DNA of 13,539 bases from JBFGFG01 sp041627475 (lineage in GTDB: Bacteria; Actinomycetota; Nitriliruptoria; Nitriliruptorales; Nitriliruptoraceae), in NCBI GenBank assembly GCA_041627475.1, contig JBFKQZ010000060.1, positions 1 to 13,539 of the forward strand, given 5' to 3'. This document shows, piece after piece, positions 5,821 through 12,980 of the stretch. Both the position numbers and the translations under genes were made by a program. The notes beneath the pieces were generated by a model. It searched no databases. It was not told the DNA's origin and saw nothing but the letters and a program-made list of their open reading frames with translations. Every line of letters starts with the position of its first letter. Positions within the stretch are counted from its first letter, which is position 1.

Positions 5821-7869
5821 GTGGGCACGGTGCTCGAGAGCTACCTGCAGGACCGCTGGCAGACACCGGACGGGGCTGGCGACGAGCTCGTCGACGCGAC
5901 CACCGGTGAGGTGGTGGCGCAGCTGGGCAGCGGTGGGTTCGACCTCGCCGGGGCGCTGCACCACGGGCGCACCGTCGGGCAGCGGCACCTGCGCCGGATG
6001 ACGTTCCAGCAGCGCGGACAGCTGCTCAAGGAGCTGGCCCTGGCGCTCACCGAGCGCAAGGACGAGCTGTACGAGCTGTCCTACGCGACCGGCACGACGA
6101 AGCGCGACGCGATGATCGACGTGGACGGCGGCATCGCGACCCTGTTCAGCTACTCGGGCATCGGCCGCCGCGAGTTCCCCGCGGCCGACCACGTGCTGGA
6201 CGGCGACCCCGTCCCGCTCAGCAAGGACGGGTCGTTCCTCGCGCAGCACGTCCTGTCGCCGCTGCGTGGCGTCGCGATCCACATCAACGCGTTCAACTTC
6301 CCCGTGTGGGGGCCGCTCGAGAAGTTCGCGCCTGCCTTCGTCGCGGGCGTCCCGGTCGTGACCAAGCCAGCGCCGCAGACGGCCTACCTCACCGAGAAGC
6401 TGGTGCGCCTGGTGGTGGAGACCGGCGTCCTCCCTCCGGGCTCGCTGCAGATGCTCGCTGCGCCACCCGCCGACCTGCTGGACCACGTGACCGAGCAGGA
6501 CATCGTGTCCGTGACCGGATCGGCCGCGACGGGTCGGCTGCTGCGGACGCATCCGGCGATCGTCGCGAACTCGACCCGGTTCGTCAGCGAGGCGGACTCG
6601 CTCAACGCCGCGGTGCTCGGTCCCGACGCGACGCCCGACACCGAGGAGTTCGGCCTGTTCGTCCGCGAGGTGGCGCGCGAGCTGCAGGCCAAGGCGGGAC
6701 AGAAGTGCACCGCGATCCGCCGCGTGCTGGTCCCCGAGGACCTCGTGGGCGACGTCGAGGAGGCGCTGCGCGAGAAGGTCCGGTCCATGGCCGTCGGCAA
6801 CCCGCGGGCCGAGGACGTCCGCGTCGGTGCGCTGGTCGACCGCCAGCAGCGTGCGACCGTGCTCGAGCGCATCGAGGCACTGGCCGCGGCCGGGACGCTC
6901 GTCACCTCGCCGCACGACGCCGACCTCGTCGACGCCTCGTACGACACCGGCGCGTTCGTCGCGCCCACGGTCATCCGCATCGACGACCGCGATGCCTCGG
7001 CACCGCACGAGGTCGAGGCGTTCGGCCCGGTCGCCTCGCTGCTGCCGTACAGCGACCTCGACGACGCCATCGACCAGGTCGCCCGCGGGCGTGGGTCGCT
7101 GGTCTCGACGGTGTGCACCAACGACGGCGCCGTCGCCCGCGACCTCACGCTCGGGATCGCGCCGCACCACGGTCGCGTCCACGTGCTCAACCGCGAGACC
7201 GCCAGGTCGTCGACCGGGCACGGCTCGCCGCTGCCGCAGCTGACCCACGGCGGTCCGGGCCGCGCCGGTGGCGGCGAGGAGCTGGGCGGCGCCCGCGGGG
7301 TGGAGCACCACCTCCAGCGCACGGCCGTCCAGGGCTCGCCCGACCTGCTGACCGCGATCACCGGCGTCTACCAGTCGGGGGCGAGGCGCACCGAGGGCGA
7401 GCACCCGTTCCGCAAGTACTTCGAGGACCTCGAGATCGGCGACGCCGTCGTCGTCGGCCCGCGCGAGATCACGCAGGAGGACATCGACGCCTTCGCGGAG
7501 CTCACGGGCGACACGTTCTACGCCCACACGATGCCCGAGGCTGCTGCCGCGAACCCGTTCTTCGACGGCATCGTCGCACACGGCTACCTGCTCGTGTCGG
7601 CGGCGGCCGGCATGTTCGTCGACCCGGACCCGGGGCCCGTGCTCGCCAACTACGGCCTCAACCGGCTGCTGTTCCAGGAGCCGACGTACCCCGGCGACCA
7701 GATCACGGTCGCCCTCACGTGCCAGGAGAAGGCCGACCGTGTGGGCAAGATCCACGGCGAGGTCCGATGGGACACGGTGGTGACCAACCAGCACGGGGAC
7801 ACTCTTGCCACGTACCAGGTGCTGACCCTGGTGGAGAAGCGCGACAAGCCGGAGGGGGCAGAGGCATGA
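5821..7869 (+). CDS. paaZ: PaaZ-like bifunctional aldehyde dehydrogenase / enoyl-CoA hydratase (oxepin-CoA hydrolase type)
   Basis: A 682-residue fusion of an N-terminal aldehyde dehydrogenase (about 1-510) and a C-terminal MaoC hot-dog hydratase (about 530-680). In aerobic phenylacetate breakdown PaaZ hydrolyses the oxepin-CoA ring and oxidises the resulting semialdehyde with NADP+. Both active sites look intact. The dehydrogenase has E257 (S-E-A-D-S-L-N) and nucleophile C296 (A-G-Q-K-C-T-A), each one residue on from E. coli E256 and C295. The hydratase has D564 and H569 in G-D-T-F-Y-A-H. The GTG start has GGGAG 5 bases upstream. Length equals the E. coli enzyme. No paaABCDE genes are in the window, so the true substrate could be another ring-opened or aldehyde-bearing CoA ester. 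The stop overlaps the next start by 4 bases. Confidence 0.92.
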   Translation: MGTVLESYLQDRWQTPDGAGDELVDATTGEVVAQLGSGGFDLAGALHHGRTVGQRHLRRMTFQQRGQLLKELALALTERKDELYELSYATGTTKRDAMIDVDGGIATLFSYSGIGRREFPAADHVLDGDPVPLSKDGSFLAQHVLSPLRGVAIHINAFNFPVWGPLEKFAPAFVAGVPVVTKPAPQTAYLTEKLVRLVVETGVLPPGSLQMLAAPPADLLDHVTEQDIVSVTGSAATGRLLRTHPAIVANSTRFVSEADSLNAAVLGPDATPDTEEFGLFVREVARELQAKAGQKCTAIRRVLVPEDLVGDVEEALREKVRSMAVGNPRAEDVRVGALVDRQQRATVLERIEALAAAGTLVTSPHDADLVDASYDTGAFVAPTVIRIDDRDASAPHEVEAFGPVASLLPYSDLDDAIDQVARGRGSLVSTVCTNDGAVARDLTLGIAPHHGRVHVLNRETARSSTGHGSPLPQLTHGGPGRAGGGEELGGARGVEHHLQRTAVQGSPDLLTAITGVYQSGARRTEGEHPFRKYFEDLEIGDAVVVGPREITQEDIDAFAELTGDTFYAHTMPEAAAANPFFDGIVAHGYLLVSAAAGMFVDPDPGPVLANYGLNRLLFQEPTYPGDQITVALTCQEKADRVGKIHGEVRWDTVVTNQHGDTLATYQVLTLVEKRDKPEGAEA

Positions 7870-8342
7870 GCGACGGACTGGCGACGGTCACGAGGCTGCG
7901 CGACGAACGGCTTGCGTCCCTGCGGGACGACGACCCGCGCAACGATGGCATCGAGGGTGCGGCCATCGCGTTCGGGCTCGGCCTCGCGGTCGCCCGGGTC
8001 GTGGCGGGCACCGTCGAGGTGCTGTTCCCGAAGCTGTTCCTGCGTGCGCTCGGCAAGCGGGGCAGCGCGACCGACGGCGCCGCGCTCGGGTTCCGGATGA
8101 AGGGCGGTCGTGACGTCGCGATCGGTCTGGCCACGCTCGGTGCCGCTGCGCTCGGGGACCGCAGCACCTTCGCGCAGCTGACCGCCGCGGGCGTGATCAT
8201 CGACGGGGTCGACGGTGCAGCCGTCGCGGCCGACGAGGGCCGGACCCTGCGACGGCCGGTCCACCCGACCGGCGCGTGGCTGGGCTACGCGGTCGCCGCC
8301 GGCGCGGCGCTTGCCGCCTGGGTCCTCGGCCGCGACGCCTGA
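7866..8342 (+). CDS. Small membrane protein, DUF4267-like
   Basis: A 158-residue protein with about four hydrophobic segments: near residues 28-48, 75-95, 98-118 and the final 20. The pattern G-F-R-M-K-G-G-R-D-V-A-I-G-L followed by I-I-D-G-V-D-G is like DUF4267 membrane proteins, whose function is not known. The ATG overlaps the PaaZ stop (ATGA at 7866-7869) and is preceded by GGAGGGGG (7851-7858), so it is the last gene of that operon. Coupling to PaaZ suggests a shared setting but does not show a role. It ends 4 bases from the convergent BTAD regulator, inside a hairpin. Confidence 0.7.
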   Translation: MSDGLATVTRLRDERLASLRDDDPRNDGIEGAAIAFGLGLAVARVVAGTVEVLFPKLFLRALGKRGSATDGAALGFRMKGGRDVAIGLATLGAAALGDRSTFAQLTAAGVIIDGVDGAAVAADEGRTLRRPVHPTGAWLGYAVAAGAALAAWVLGRDA

Positions 8343-8352
8343 CGCCTCAGGC
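8337..8352. terminator. Compact hairpin containing both convergent stop codons
   Basis: GCCTGA (8337-8342), loop CGCC, TCAGGC (8347-8352): a perfect 6-bp stem. The left arm ends with the TGA of the DUF4267-like gene and the right arm starts with the TCA (reverse TGA) of the BTAD regulator. Only 4 bases separate the two genes, so this is the only space for a bidirectional terminator. The short stem and lack of T-tract make its efficiency uncertain. Confidence 0.45.
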
Positions 8353-9102
8353 GAGCAGCCGCTCGTGCAGCGCACGGGTCTCCGGGCTCGGGTCGGCCCC
8401 CAGCTCCTCGGCCAGCAGGCGCCGGCACTGCTCGTAGGTCCGCAGCGCCGAGGCGCGGTCGCCTGCCGCGAGCTGCGCCTCCATCAGTGCCCGCTGGGAC
8501 GGTTCGCGCAGCGGGTCGAGCTCGAGCATCGTGCGGGCGTAGGCGACGGCGGCGCTGTGCTCCCCGTTCCAGCCGCAGAAGCGGACGGCGGAGTCCAGTC
8601 CACGGATCCGGAGCTCGGTCAGCTCGTCGCGTCGCTCCTCCAGCCAGCTCCCCTCGATGCCCGCGAGCAGCGTCCGGCCGGCGATGCTGGTGACCACGCC
8701 CGTCCACGCGTACACCTCGCGCATCCGTCCGCTCCGGACCGCCCCTTCGGCCTGGTGCAGGGCGCGGCGGGCCGCGTCCACGTCGACCCACAGGTCGTCG
8801 CCGTCCTGCGGCCCGAGCCGATAGGCCCGCCACGTGCTCGTGATCGCCAGACCGCTCTCGCCCAGTGCCTGCCGGAGGCCGCTGACGACGGTCGCGACCG
8901 CGGTCTCCCAGGACGCCGGCGGGGTCGCGTCCTCCCACAGCAGCTCGACCAGCCGTTCCCGGGCGACCGTCGCGCCCGGGTGCCAGGCCAGGGCGGTGAG
9001 CACGAGTGCCGCCTGGCGTCCGAGCGCCGCCTCGAGATCGGTGGCCACGCCGTCGCGCTCCACGGCCAGGCCACCGGTGAGGTAGAGGCGCGTCATCGCC
9101 AT
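8347..9102 (-). CDS. BTAD-domain (SARP-type) transcriptional regulator
   Basis: A 251-residue minimal SARP-type regulator. Residues 1 to about 95 form an OmpR-like winged helix (L-Y-L-T-G-G-L-A-V-E-R-D-G at the start, R-E-R-L-V-E-L-L-W and L-R-Q-A-L-G within). The rest is the all-helical bacterial transcriptional activation domain, with L-E-L-D-P-L-R-E-P-S-Q-R-A-L-M and the closing A-L-R-T-Y-E-Q-C-R-R-L-L-A-E-E-L-G-A-D-P-S-P-E-T. It lacks the ATPase and TPR parts of larger family members. The start is ATG at 9102; an internal ATG at 9096 is also possible. It is divergent from the DUF1059 gene, with heptamer direct repeats over its own start. SARPs usually activate secondary-metabolite or stress genes; no such cluster is in view. 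Confidence 0.88.
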   Translation of the reverse strand: MAMTRLYLTGGLAVERDGVATDLEAALGRQAALVLTALAWHPGATVARERLVELLWEDATPPASWETAVATVVSGLRQALGESGLAITSTWRAYRLGPQDGDDLWVDVDAARRALHQAEGAVRSGRMREVYAWTGVVTSIAGRTLLAGIEGSWLEERRDELTELRIRGLDSAVRFCGWNGEHSAAVAYARTMLELDPLREPSQRALMEAQLAAGDRASALRTYEQCRRLLAEELGADPSPETRALHERLLA

Positions 9103-9128
9103 CTGAACCGCATCTGATCGCCGGCTGA
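9100..9128. repeat. Three heptamer direct repeats at 11-bp spacing, candidate SARP binding site
   Basis: CATCTGA at 9100-9106 and 9111-9117 is an exact repeat separated by 4 bases. CGGCTGA at 9122-9128 matches 5 of 7 at the same 11-base period. SARP regulators characteristically bind heptamer direct repeats separated by 4 bases and located just upstream of a -10. This array covers the start codon of the BTAD gene and ends 11 bases before the TAGCGT box of the divergent DUF1059 gene. Confidence 0.45.
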
Positions 9129-9139
9129 GGTCACGGGCG

Positions 9140-9145
9140 TAGCGT
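9140..9145 (+). promoter_or_regulatory. Candidate -10 box TAGCGT upstream of the DUF1059 gene
   Basis: TAGCGT lies 55 bases before the ATG at 9201, is identical to the box at 4846-4851, and sits in the 98-base divergent region shared with the BTAD gene. No usable -35 is seen, which would fit dependence on an activator bound at the adjacent direct repeats. Confidence 0.35.
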
Positions 9146-9200
9146 TGTCGGTGGTCGGTGCCGGCGTCAAGGTCGGTGCCAGGGAGCGAGGGAGCCAGAC

Positions 9201-9353
9201 ATGGCGAAGAAGGTCGACTGCGAGTGCGGTGTCACCATCACCGGCAACAACGACGACGAGCTGGTCGCCCGCGTGCAGGAGCACGCCAAGGACGTCCACG
9301 ACGGGATGGAGGTGAGCCGCGACCAGGCGCTGGCGATGGCCCGCCCGGTCTGA
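9201..9353 (+). CDS. DUF1059 family small protein
   Basis: A 50-residue protein with the DUF1059 pattern: C-x-C-G near the N-terminus (C7 and C9), then D-D-E-L-V-x-x-V-Q-E-H-A-K-D-V-H at 18-33. The two cysteines and conserved histidines suggest possible metal binding, but the family's function is unknown. The ATG follows GGGAG (9190-9194) with 6-base spacing. It is a lone gene, divergent from the BTAD regulator, whose candidate binding repeats lie next to its promoter, and convergent with the large LuxR-type regulator 10 bases away. It is too short to stand out by length; family pattern and ribosome site support it. Confidence 0.85.
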   Translation: MAKKVDCECGVTITGNNDDELVARVQEHAKDVHDGMEVSRDQALAMARPV

Positions 9354-9369
9354 CCCGGCTCGGTCAGAC
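9348..9369. terminator. Perfect hairpin containing both convergent stop codons
   Basis: GTCTGACC (9348-9355), a 6-base loop, GGTCAGAC (9362-9369): a perfect 8-bp stem. The DUF1059 TGA (9351-9353) and the LuxR-type regulator's stop (TCA on +, 9364-9366) lie opposite each other in the stem. It fills the whole 10-base gap between the genes and is the best-formed of three such junctions in the window. Confidence 0.6.
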
Positions 9370-12147
9370 GGGGGCGGTGACCTCGTCGTGGACGACGACG
9401 TCACCGAGCTCCCGCCGTGACGAGACGCCGAGCTTGCGCATGATGCTCGCGGCGTGCGACTCGATCGTGCGCCGCGAGTTGTGCAGCTCCTCGGCGATCT
9501 CGCGGTAGAGCAGACCGTCGAGGATGAGCGGCAGCACGCGCCGTTCCGCCGGGGTCAGCGTCTCGGTCCCGCTGGTCGGACGGCCGTCGGTGCCGCCGCC
9601 GACGGCCACGCCACGGCTGCGCAGGGCTGCTGCAGCCTGATCCCGCCACGTCACGGCACCGCACACCGCGGCGCGCTGGTGCGTCTCGACGAGGACCGGC
9701 GTGACGTCCTCCTGCCCGTCGAGGGCCGCCAGCGCCGTCAGGAAGTCGTGCTCCGCCAGTGCACGCTCCGCGACGGTCCCGGCCTGCGTGGGGGCGCGGT
9801 CGGTGAGGACGCGCAGCAGGGCAGCCTGCTCGTCCGTCACGTGGGCCGATCCCCGTACGCGCTGGTCGTAGGCGTCGACAAGGTCGCGGCGGTCTGCGAG
9901 CGTCGCCAGGGCGACGTAGAGCGGCAGCTCCCGGTCGCAGCACCGGTCGACGTCCTCGGCGAGGCGCAGCTCGAAGGCCACGTCGAGGTCCGGTCCGGCG
10001 TCACCACCGGCAACCAGCTCGACGAGCGCACGGTCGCGATGGTGCGTCGAGGCGTAGGTCCGGTACTCCCGCTCGGTGAGTCGGTCGCGGCCGACTGTGC
10101 CGGGGGCCAGCACCGCCCGGGCGTCCTCGAACCGTCCCACCCCCACGTACAGGAGCACCGGCAGCGTGGCCCGTGTCGTGAGGGCCAGGTTGCAGTGGCC
10201 GTGACCGGCGTCCCAGTCGACGAAGTCGTCCACGAGGGCGAGCGCCTCGTCCCACCTGCCGTCCGCTGTGGCGGGCGCTGCATGCAGCAGCCCGAGCGCC
10301 ACCGACATCGGTGGCCCGAGGCGCTCGTGGAGCGCGAGGCGACGCAGCAGCGGGGCGACGACCTCGTCCGGTGCACGCGTCGTCAGGGCCAGGCTGGTCA
10401 GCAACGCCTCGGCCATCACGGGGCGCACGCCCGCTGCAAGCAGCTGCTCGACGGCTCGCGTGCCCACCTCCATGGCCACGGCACGCTCCTCGGTCGCCGA
10501 TGCCACGATGAAGCAGGTGCAGAGGGCGGTCGACCAGAGCCGTCGGTCGCCCCGGCGGCGGAGACGGTGCGTGATCTCCAGCATCGGCCCGACGTGGCCG
10601 GCCTCGTCGTGGAGGCATGCGGCACGCATGTGCTCCTCCAGCAGGAGTGCGTCGCGCGTGCTCTGGCCGCCCCACTCGATGGCGGGGCCGAGCAGGTCGC
10701 GGAGGCCCGACCGGCTGTCTGGGTTCATGATGCTGCCCCACACCGCCTCGAGGGCGCGCGTGGCGAGCACGTCGACTGACTCGGCAGCAGCATCCGGTCC
10801 CAGCCCCGCGAGGTGCTGGGGCAGCACAGCCAGCAGCTCCTCCAGGCTCCCGACGGCGTCGGTGTCGACCGCGAGCTCCAGCTCGAGCCCCAGAAAGGAC
10901 AGCGGCGGCCTGCCGCTGAGCACGCGGCGGGCATGGCGCAGCAGTGCTCTCGCCTCGGTGAGCGACTCGTCCGCCGTGCACACCGCCGCCTGCTCGAAGA
11001 GTCGCCATGCGGTCGCGGACGCCCTGGGCCAGTCGGCAAGTCGCAGGTGGCCGGCCCATGACGCCGGTGACAGGCCGGCCTCGGCGAACGTGGTCGCGAT
11101 CTCCCGGTGTCGGGCGGCTGCGGCGACGCGCGGGACGGCCTGCACGACCCGGTCGCGGACGAGATCGTGGCGGAAGCTGAGGCAGCCGTCGGCGCCCTCG
11201 ACGAGGATCTCGGCGGCGATCGCCGGTCCGAGGCGGCCGAGCACGGCGTCGACCGGGGTGTCGACCAGCAGCGCCAGTTCGGTCGGGTCGAGGGTCGTGC
11301 CCAGGAGCGCGGCGTCGCGGAGCAGCGCGTTGCAGTCGTCGCCGAGGCCCGTGAGGTTGTGCTCGATCACGTCGAGCTCCGGGCCGTCCGGTGGCAGGTG
11401 GACCTCGAGCTGGCCGTCGCGGTCCGCGACGACATGGTCGCGCAGCGCGAGACCGAGTTCCGTGCAGAGCAGGGCGTTCCCCCCGGCCCGATCGACGAGT
11501 GCCCGGACCCCGGCCCCCACCCGCCCACCGAGCAGGTGCTCCGTGATCCGGTGGGCGTGGTGCGCGGGAAGTGGCGGCAACCGGACGGCCGCCAGGTGCC
11601 CTGTCCGGTGCAGCGTCCGCCGGACAGCGGCGAGACCGGCCGGTTCGGGGTGCGGGCGGGCTGCGAGCACGATGCGCAACGACGAGGAGGCGAGTTGTCG
11701 GGCGAGCAGGTCGAGGACCGCCATGCTCGCCTCGTCGACCCAGTGGGCGTCGTCGACGAGCAGGACCGTGTGCTCCTCGAGGGCTCGCTGCTCGATGGCC
11801 TCCGCGAACGCGTCGACCAGTGCGGCTCGTGCTGCGGCGCCGCCCTGGTCCCGCCGCCCGTCGCGTCGGTGCGGCAGGTCGGCCAGGGCCGCCGCCGAGG
11901 AACGGAGCGCCCCGCGAACGGCGACGAACGGGAGGGTGGCCGTCAGCTCTCCGCCCCGCAGGCGCACGAGACGCTCCGGAGGCAGGTCGACCGCAGCGAG
12001 TGCCTCCTCGACCAGCCGCGTCTTGCCTGCGCCGGCTTCGGCCGTGATCTCCACGGCGCGGGCCTGCGTCGTCGAGCACGGGTCCACGACCGCGCGGACG
12101 GCGGCGAGCTCTTGGGTCCGCCCGACGAACGGGGCCGTGGCACGCAT
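9364..12147 (-). CDS. Large ATPase-LuxR (LAL/MalT-type) transcriptional regulator
   Basis: A 927-residue LAL-type regulator. It has an N-terminal AAA-like ATPase (F-V-G-R-T-Q-E-L at 7-14, P-loop A-E-A-G-A-G-K-T at 36-43, Walker B V-L-L-V-D-D-A-H near 128-135), a long helical TPR-like sensor region (about 330-850), and a C-terminal LuxR helix-turn-helix at about 864-918. The first glycine of the P-loop is Ala (A36); K42 and T43 are kept, so ATP binding is plausible. Such proteins are ATP-dependent activators switched by a ligand; the inducer is unknown. The ATG at 12147 is preferred for GGAGG 4 bases upstream; an adjacent GTG (12150) is too close to that site. A second regulator ending at 13265 has an identical HTH. 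Confidence 0.93.
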   Translation of the reverse strand: MRATAPFVGRTQELAAVRAVVDPCSTTQARAVEITAEAGAGKTRLVEEALAAVDLPPERLVRLRGGELTATLPFVAVRGALRSSAAALADLPHRRDGRRDQGGAAARAALVDAFAEAIEQRALEEHTVLLVDDAHWVDEASMAVLDLLARQLASSSLRIVLAARPHPEPAGLAAVRRTLHRTGHLAAVRLPPLPAHHAHRITEHLLGGRVGAGVRALVDRAGGNALLCTELGLALRDHVVADRDGQLEVHLPPDGPELDVIEHNLTGLGDDCNALLRDAALLGTTLDPTELALLVDTPVDAVLGRLGPAIAAEILVEGADGCLSFRHDLVRDRVVQAVPRVAAAARHREIATTFAEAGLSPASWAGHLRLADWPRASATAWRLFEQAAVCTADESLTEARALLRHARRVLSGRPPLSFLGLELELAVDTDAVGSLEELLAVLPQHLAGLGPDAAAESVDVLATRALEAVWGSIMNPDSRSGLRDLLGPAIEWGGQSTRDALLLEEHMRAACLHDEAGHVGPMLEITHRLRRRGDRRLWSTALCTCFIVASATEERAVAMEVGTRAVEQLLAAGVRPVMAEALLTSLALTTRAPDEVVAPLLRRLALHERLGPPMSVALGLLHAAPATADGRWDEALALVDDFVDWDAGHGHCNLALTTRATLPVLLYVGVGRFEDARAVLAPGTVGRDRLTEREYRTYASTHHRDRALVELVAGGDAGPDLDVAFELRLAEDVDRCCDRELPLYVALATLADRRDLVDAYDQRVRGSAHVTDEQAALLRVLTDRAPTQAGTVAERALAEHDFLTALAALDGQEDVTPVLVETHQRAAVCGAVTWRDQAAAALRSRGVAVGGGTDGRPTSGTETLTPAERRVLPLILDGLLYREIAEELHNSRRTIESHAASIMRKLGVSSRRELGDVVVHDEVTAPV
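9434..9504. repeat. 71-bp direct repeat, copy 1 (LuxR HTH coding segment)
   Basis: This segment inside the HTH coding region of the complete LuxR-type regulator is identical base for base to 13332-13402. Both genes have the same orientation. The identity ends at silent differences on each side (9433 and 9505). Confidence 0.95.
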
Positions 12148-12163
12148 CACGCCTCCCCGGGAA

Positions 12164-12178
12164 CGTGCCTACGGCACG
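12164..12178. promoter_or_regulatory. Inverted repeat just upstream of the LuxR-type regulator start
   Basis: CGTGCC (12164-12169), TAC, GGCACG (12173-12178) is a perfect 6-bp inverted repeat 17 bases upstream of the ATG at 12147. On the - strand it overlaps a TACCGT hexamer (12181-12176) that could be a -10. It may be an operator or a leader hairpin. It is the only notable element between the XRE terminator candidate and this gene. Confidence 0.3.
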
Positions 12179-12244
12179 GTACGTCCGCCTCCTCCGATTG
12201 GGCGTCAGTGCACGGTGGACGTGCGTTGCTGGCCGTCGTCCGCG

Positions 12245-12263
12245 CGCGGCGCCCCGGGCCGCG
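12245..12263 (-). terminator. GC hairpin after the XRE-DUF1232 gene
   Basis: CGCGGC (12245-12250) and GCCGCG (12258-12263) form a 6-bp all-GC stem with a 7-base loop. It lies 2 bases past the XRE gene's stop on the - strand. There is no T-tract. It probably ends that transcript before the separate LuxR-type regulator gene about 100 bases on. Confidence 0.4.
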
Positions 12264-12265
12264 GG

Positions 12266-12871
12266 TCACCGGGATCGCTGCCAGGCGTGGAAGTCCGCGA
12301 GCTCCTCGGCGACGAGGGCGTGCGTGAACGCGAGCACGCCCACGTCGTCGAGGTGGCCGTGGGGGTGGGCGTCGGGCCAGGCGTCCTCGGGGTCCACGAC
12401 GTAGCTGAGGGCTGACGCCACGACGACGATCGCGGCGCCGGTCATCGCCCGGTACCTGTGCCTGGCGAACGCCTCGAGGAGTTCGGCGAACTCGACCACG
12501 ACCGGGGCGTACGCCTCGAGCTCGGCTGCGCGGGGTCCGGCGACGAGGTCCTTCGCCGCCGTGGCCAGACGCAGCGCGTCCTCGTCGTCGTGGACCAGTG
12601 CCTCGATCTCGGCCAGCGACGTGGCCGCGTGGACCAGCCCCAGGGGCGAGTCCTCGCCGGGAGGACGCGCCAGCAGGGCCCCGGTCGACGTCTCCAGGGC
12701 GGTGGCGAGACGTCGCAGGACGTCGAGCGAGGGCTGGCGCTGCCCGTTCTCGACCTGCGACACGAACGCGCCGGACACTCCCGCGGCTGCCGCCAGTGCT
12801 CGCTGGCTCAGTCCGAGCGCGCCGCGTCGTTCGCGGATCGCGTCCCCGAGCGTCGTGCCGCCGTCCGCCAT
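12266..12871 (-). CDS. XRE-family HTH regulator fused to a DUF1232-like domain
   Basis: A 201-residue protein. Residues 8-63 are a Cro/CI-type helix-turn-helix (L-G-L-S-Q-R-A-L-A, then S-Q-V-E-N-G-Q-R-Q-P-S). A helical linker covers about 85-138. The C-terminus (139-195) matches the DUF1232 pattern: a hydrophobic helix ending S-Y-V-V, D160-P-E-D-A-W-P-D167, then H-L-D-D at 173-176 and a last helix. DUF1232 normally occurs alone in small, often membrane-associated proteins, so this fusion is unusual. The ATG at 12871 is chosen for a G-rich ribosome site 4 bases upstream; a TTG 12 bases earlier is less likely. It is divergent from the 92-residue protein and may repress from the shared 109-base region. 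Regulator identity is sure; the DUF1232 assignment is from pattern only. Confidence 0.85.
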   Translation of the reverse strand: MADGGTTLGDAIRERRGALGLSQRALAAAAGVSGAFVSQVENGQRQPSLDVLRRLATALETSTGALLARPPGEDSPLGLVHAATSLAEIEALVHDDEDALRLATAAKDLVAGPRAAELEAYAPVVVEFAELLEAFARHRYRAMTGAAIVVVASALSYVVDPEDAWPDAHPHGHLDDVGVLAFTHALVAEELADFHAWQRSR

Positions 12872-12980
12872 GTCGCCCCCCAAGGCCTGCTGCTAACTGC
12901 GAGCAACCATAACACAGCCCAGCGTTGACTAGTCCGCAGCCGGCACGGACGCTGCCCGCAGCAGAGACCCGGAGGACACG
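12872..12980. promoter_or_regulatory. Divergent promoter region between the XRE gene and a small unknown gene
   Basis: The stretch CCATAACACA around 12907-12916 is the AT-richest part of this end of the window. On the - strand it reads TATGGT (12911-12906), a plausible -10 for the XRE gene. TTGACT at 12925-12930 (+) is a good -35 for the rightward gene, though its -10 is weak. GCTGC-CC-GCAGC (12951-12962) is a small inverted repeat before the ribosome site. Autoregulation by the XRE protein is likely by analogy, but no convincing operator palindrome is seen. Confidence 0.4.

Noticed and set aside
3080..5866. Very long open frame on the - strand opposite the peptidase, SRPBCC genes and PaaZ start
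   Set aside because: Its translation is low-complexity (Arg-, Gly- and Val-rich) and matches no family, and the + strand frames contain clear conserved proteins. Long antisense frames are a by-product of high GC.
5578..7794. Long - strand open frame opposite PaaZ
   Set aside because: Shadow frame: the + strand encodes a complete, active-site-intact PaaZ over the same bases.
10268..12415. Long open frame on the + strand opposite the LuxR-type regulator
   Set aside because: Ser/Arg/Ala-rich translation without domains; the - strand protein has P-loop, Walker B and HTH motifs.
12934..12962. CCGCAGC repeated at exactly 22-bp spacing upstream of the 92-residue gene
   Set aside because: Only two copies, no copy at the intermediate 11-bp position, and one copy is part of a GCTGC/GCAGC inverted repeat; too weak to call a regulatory array.
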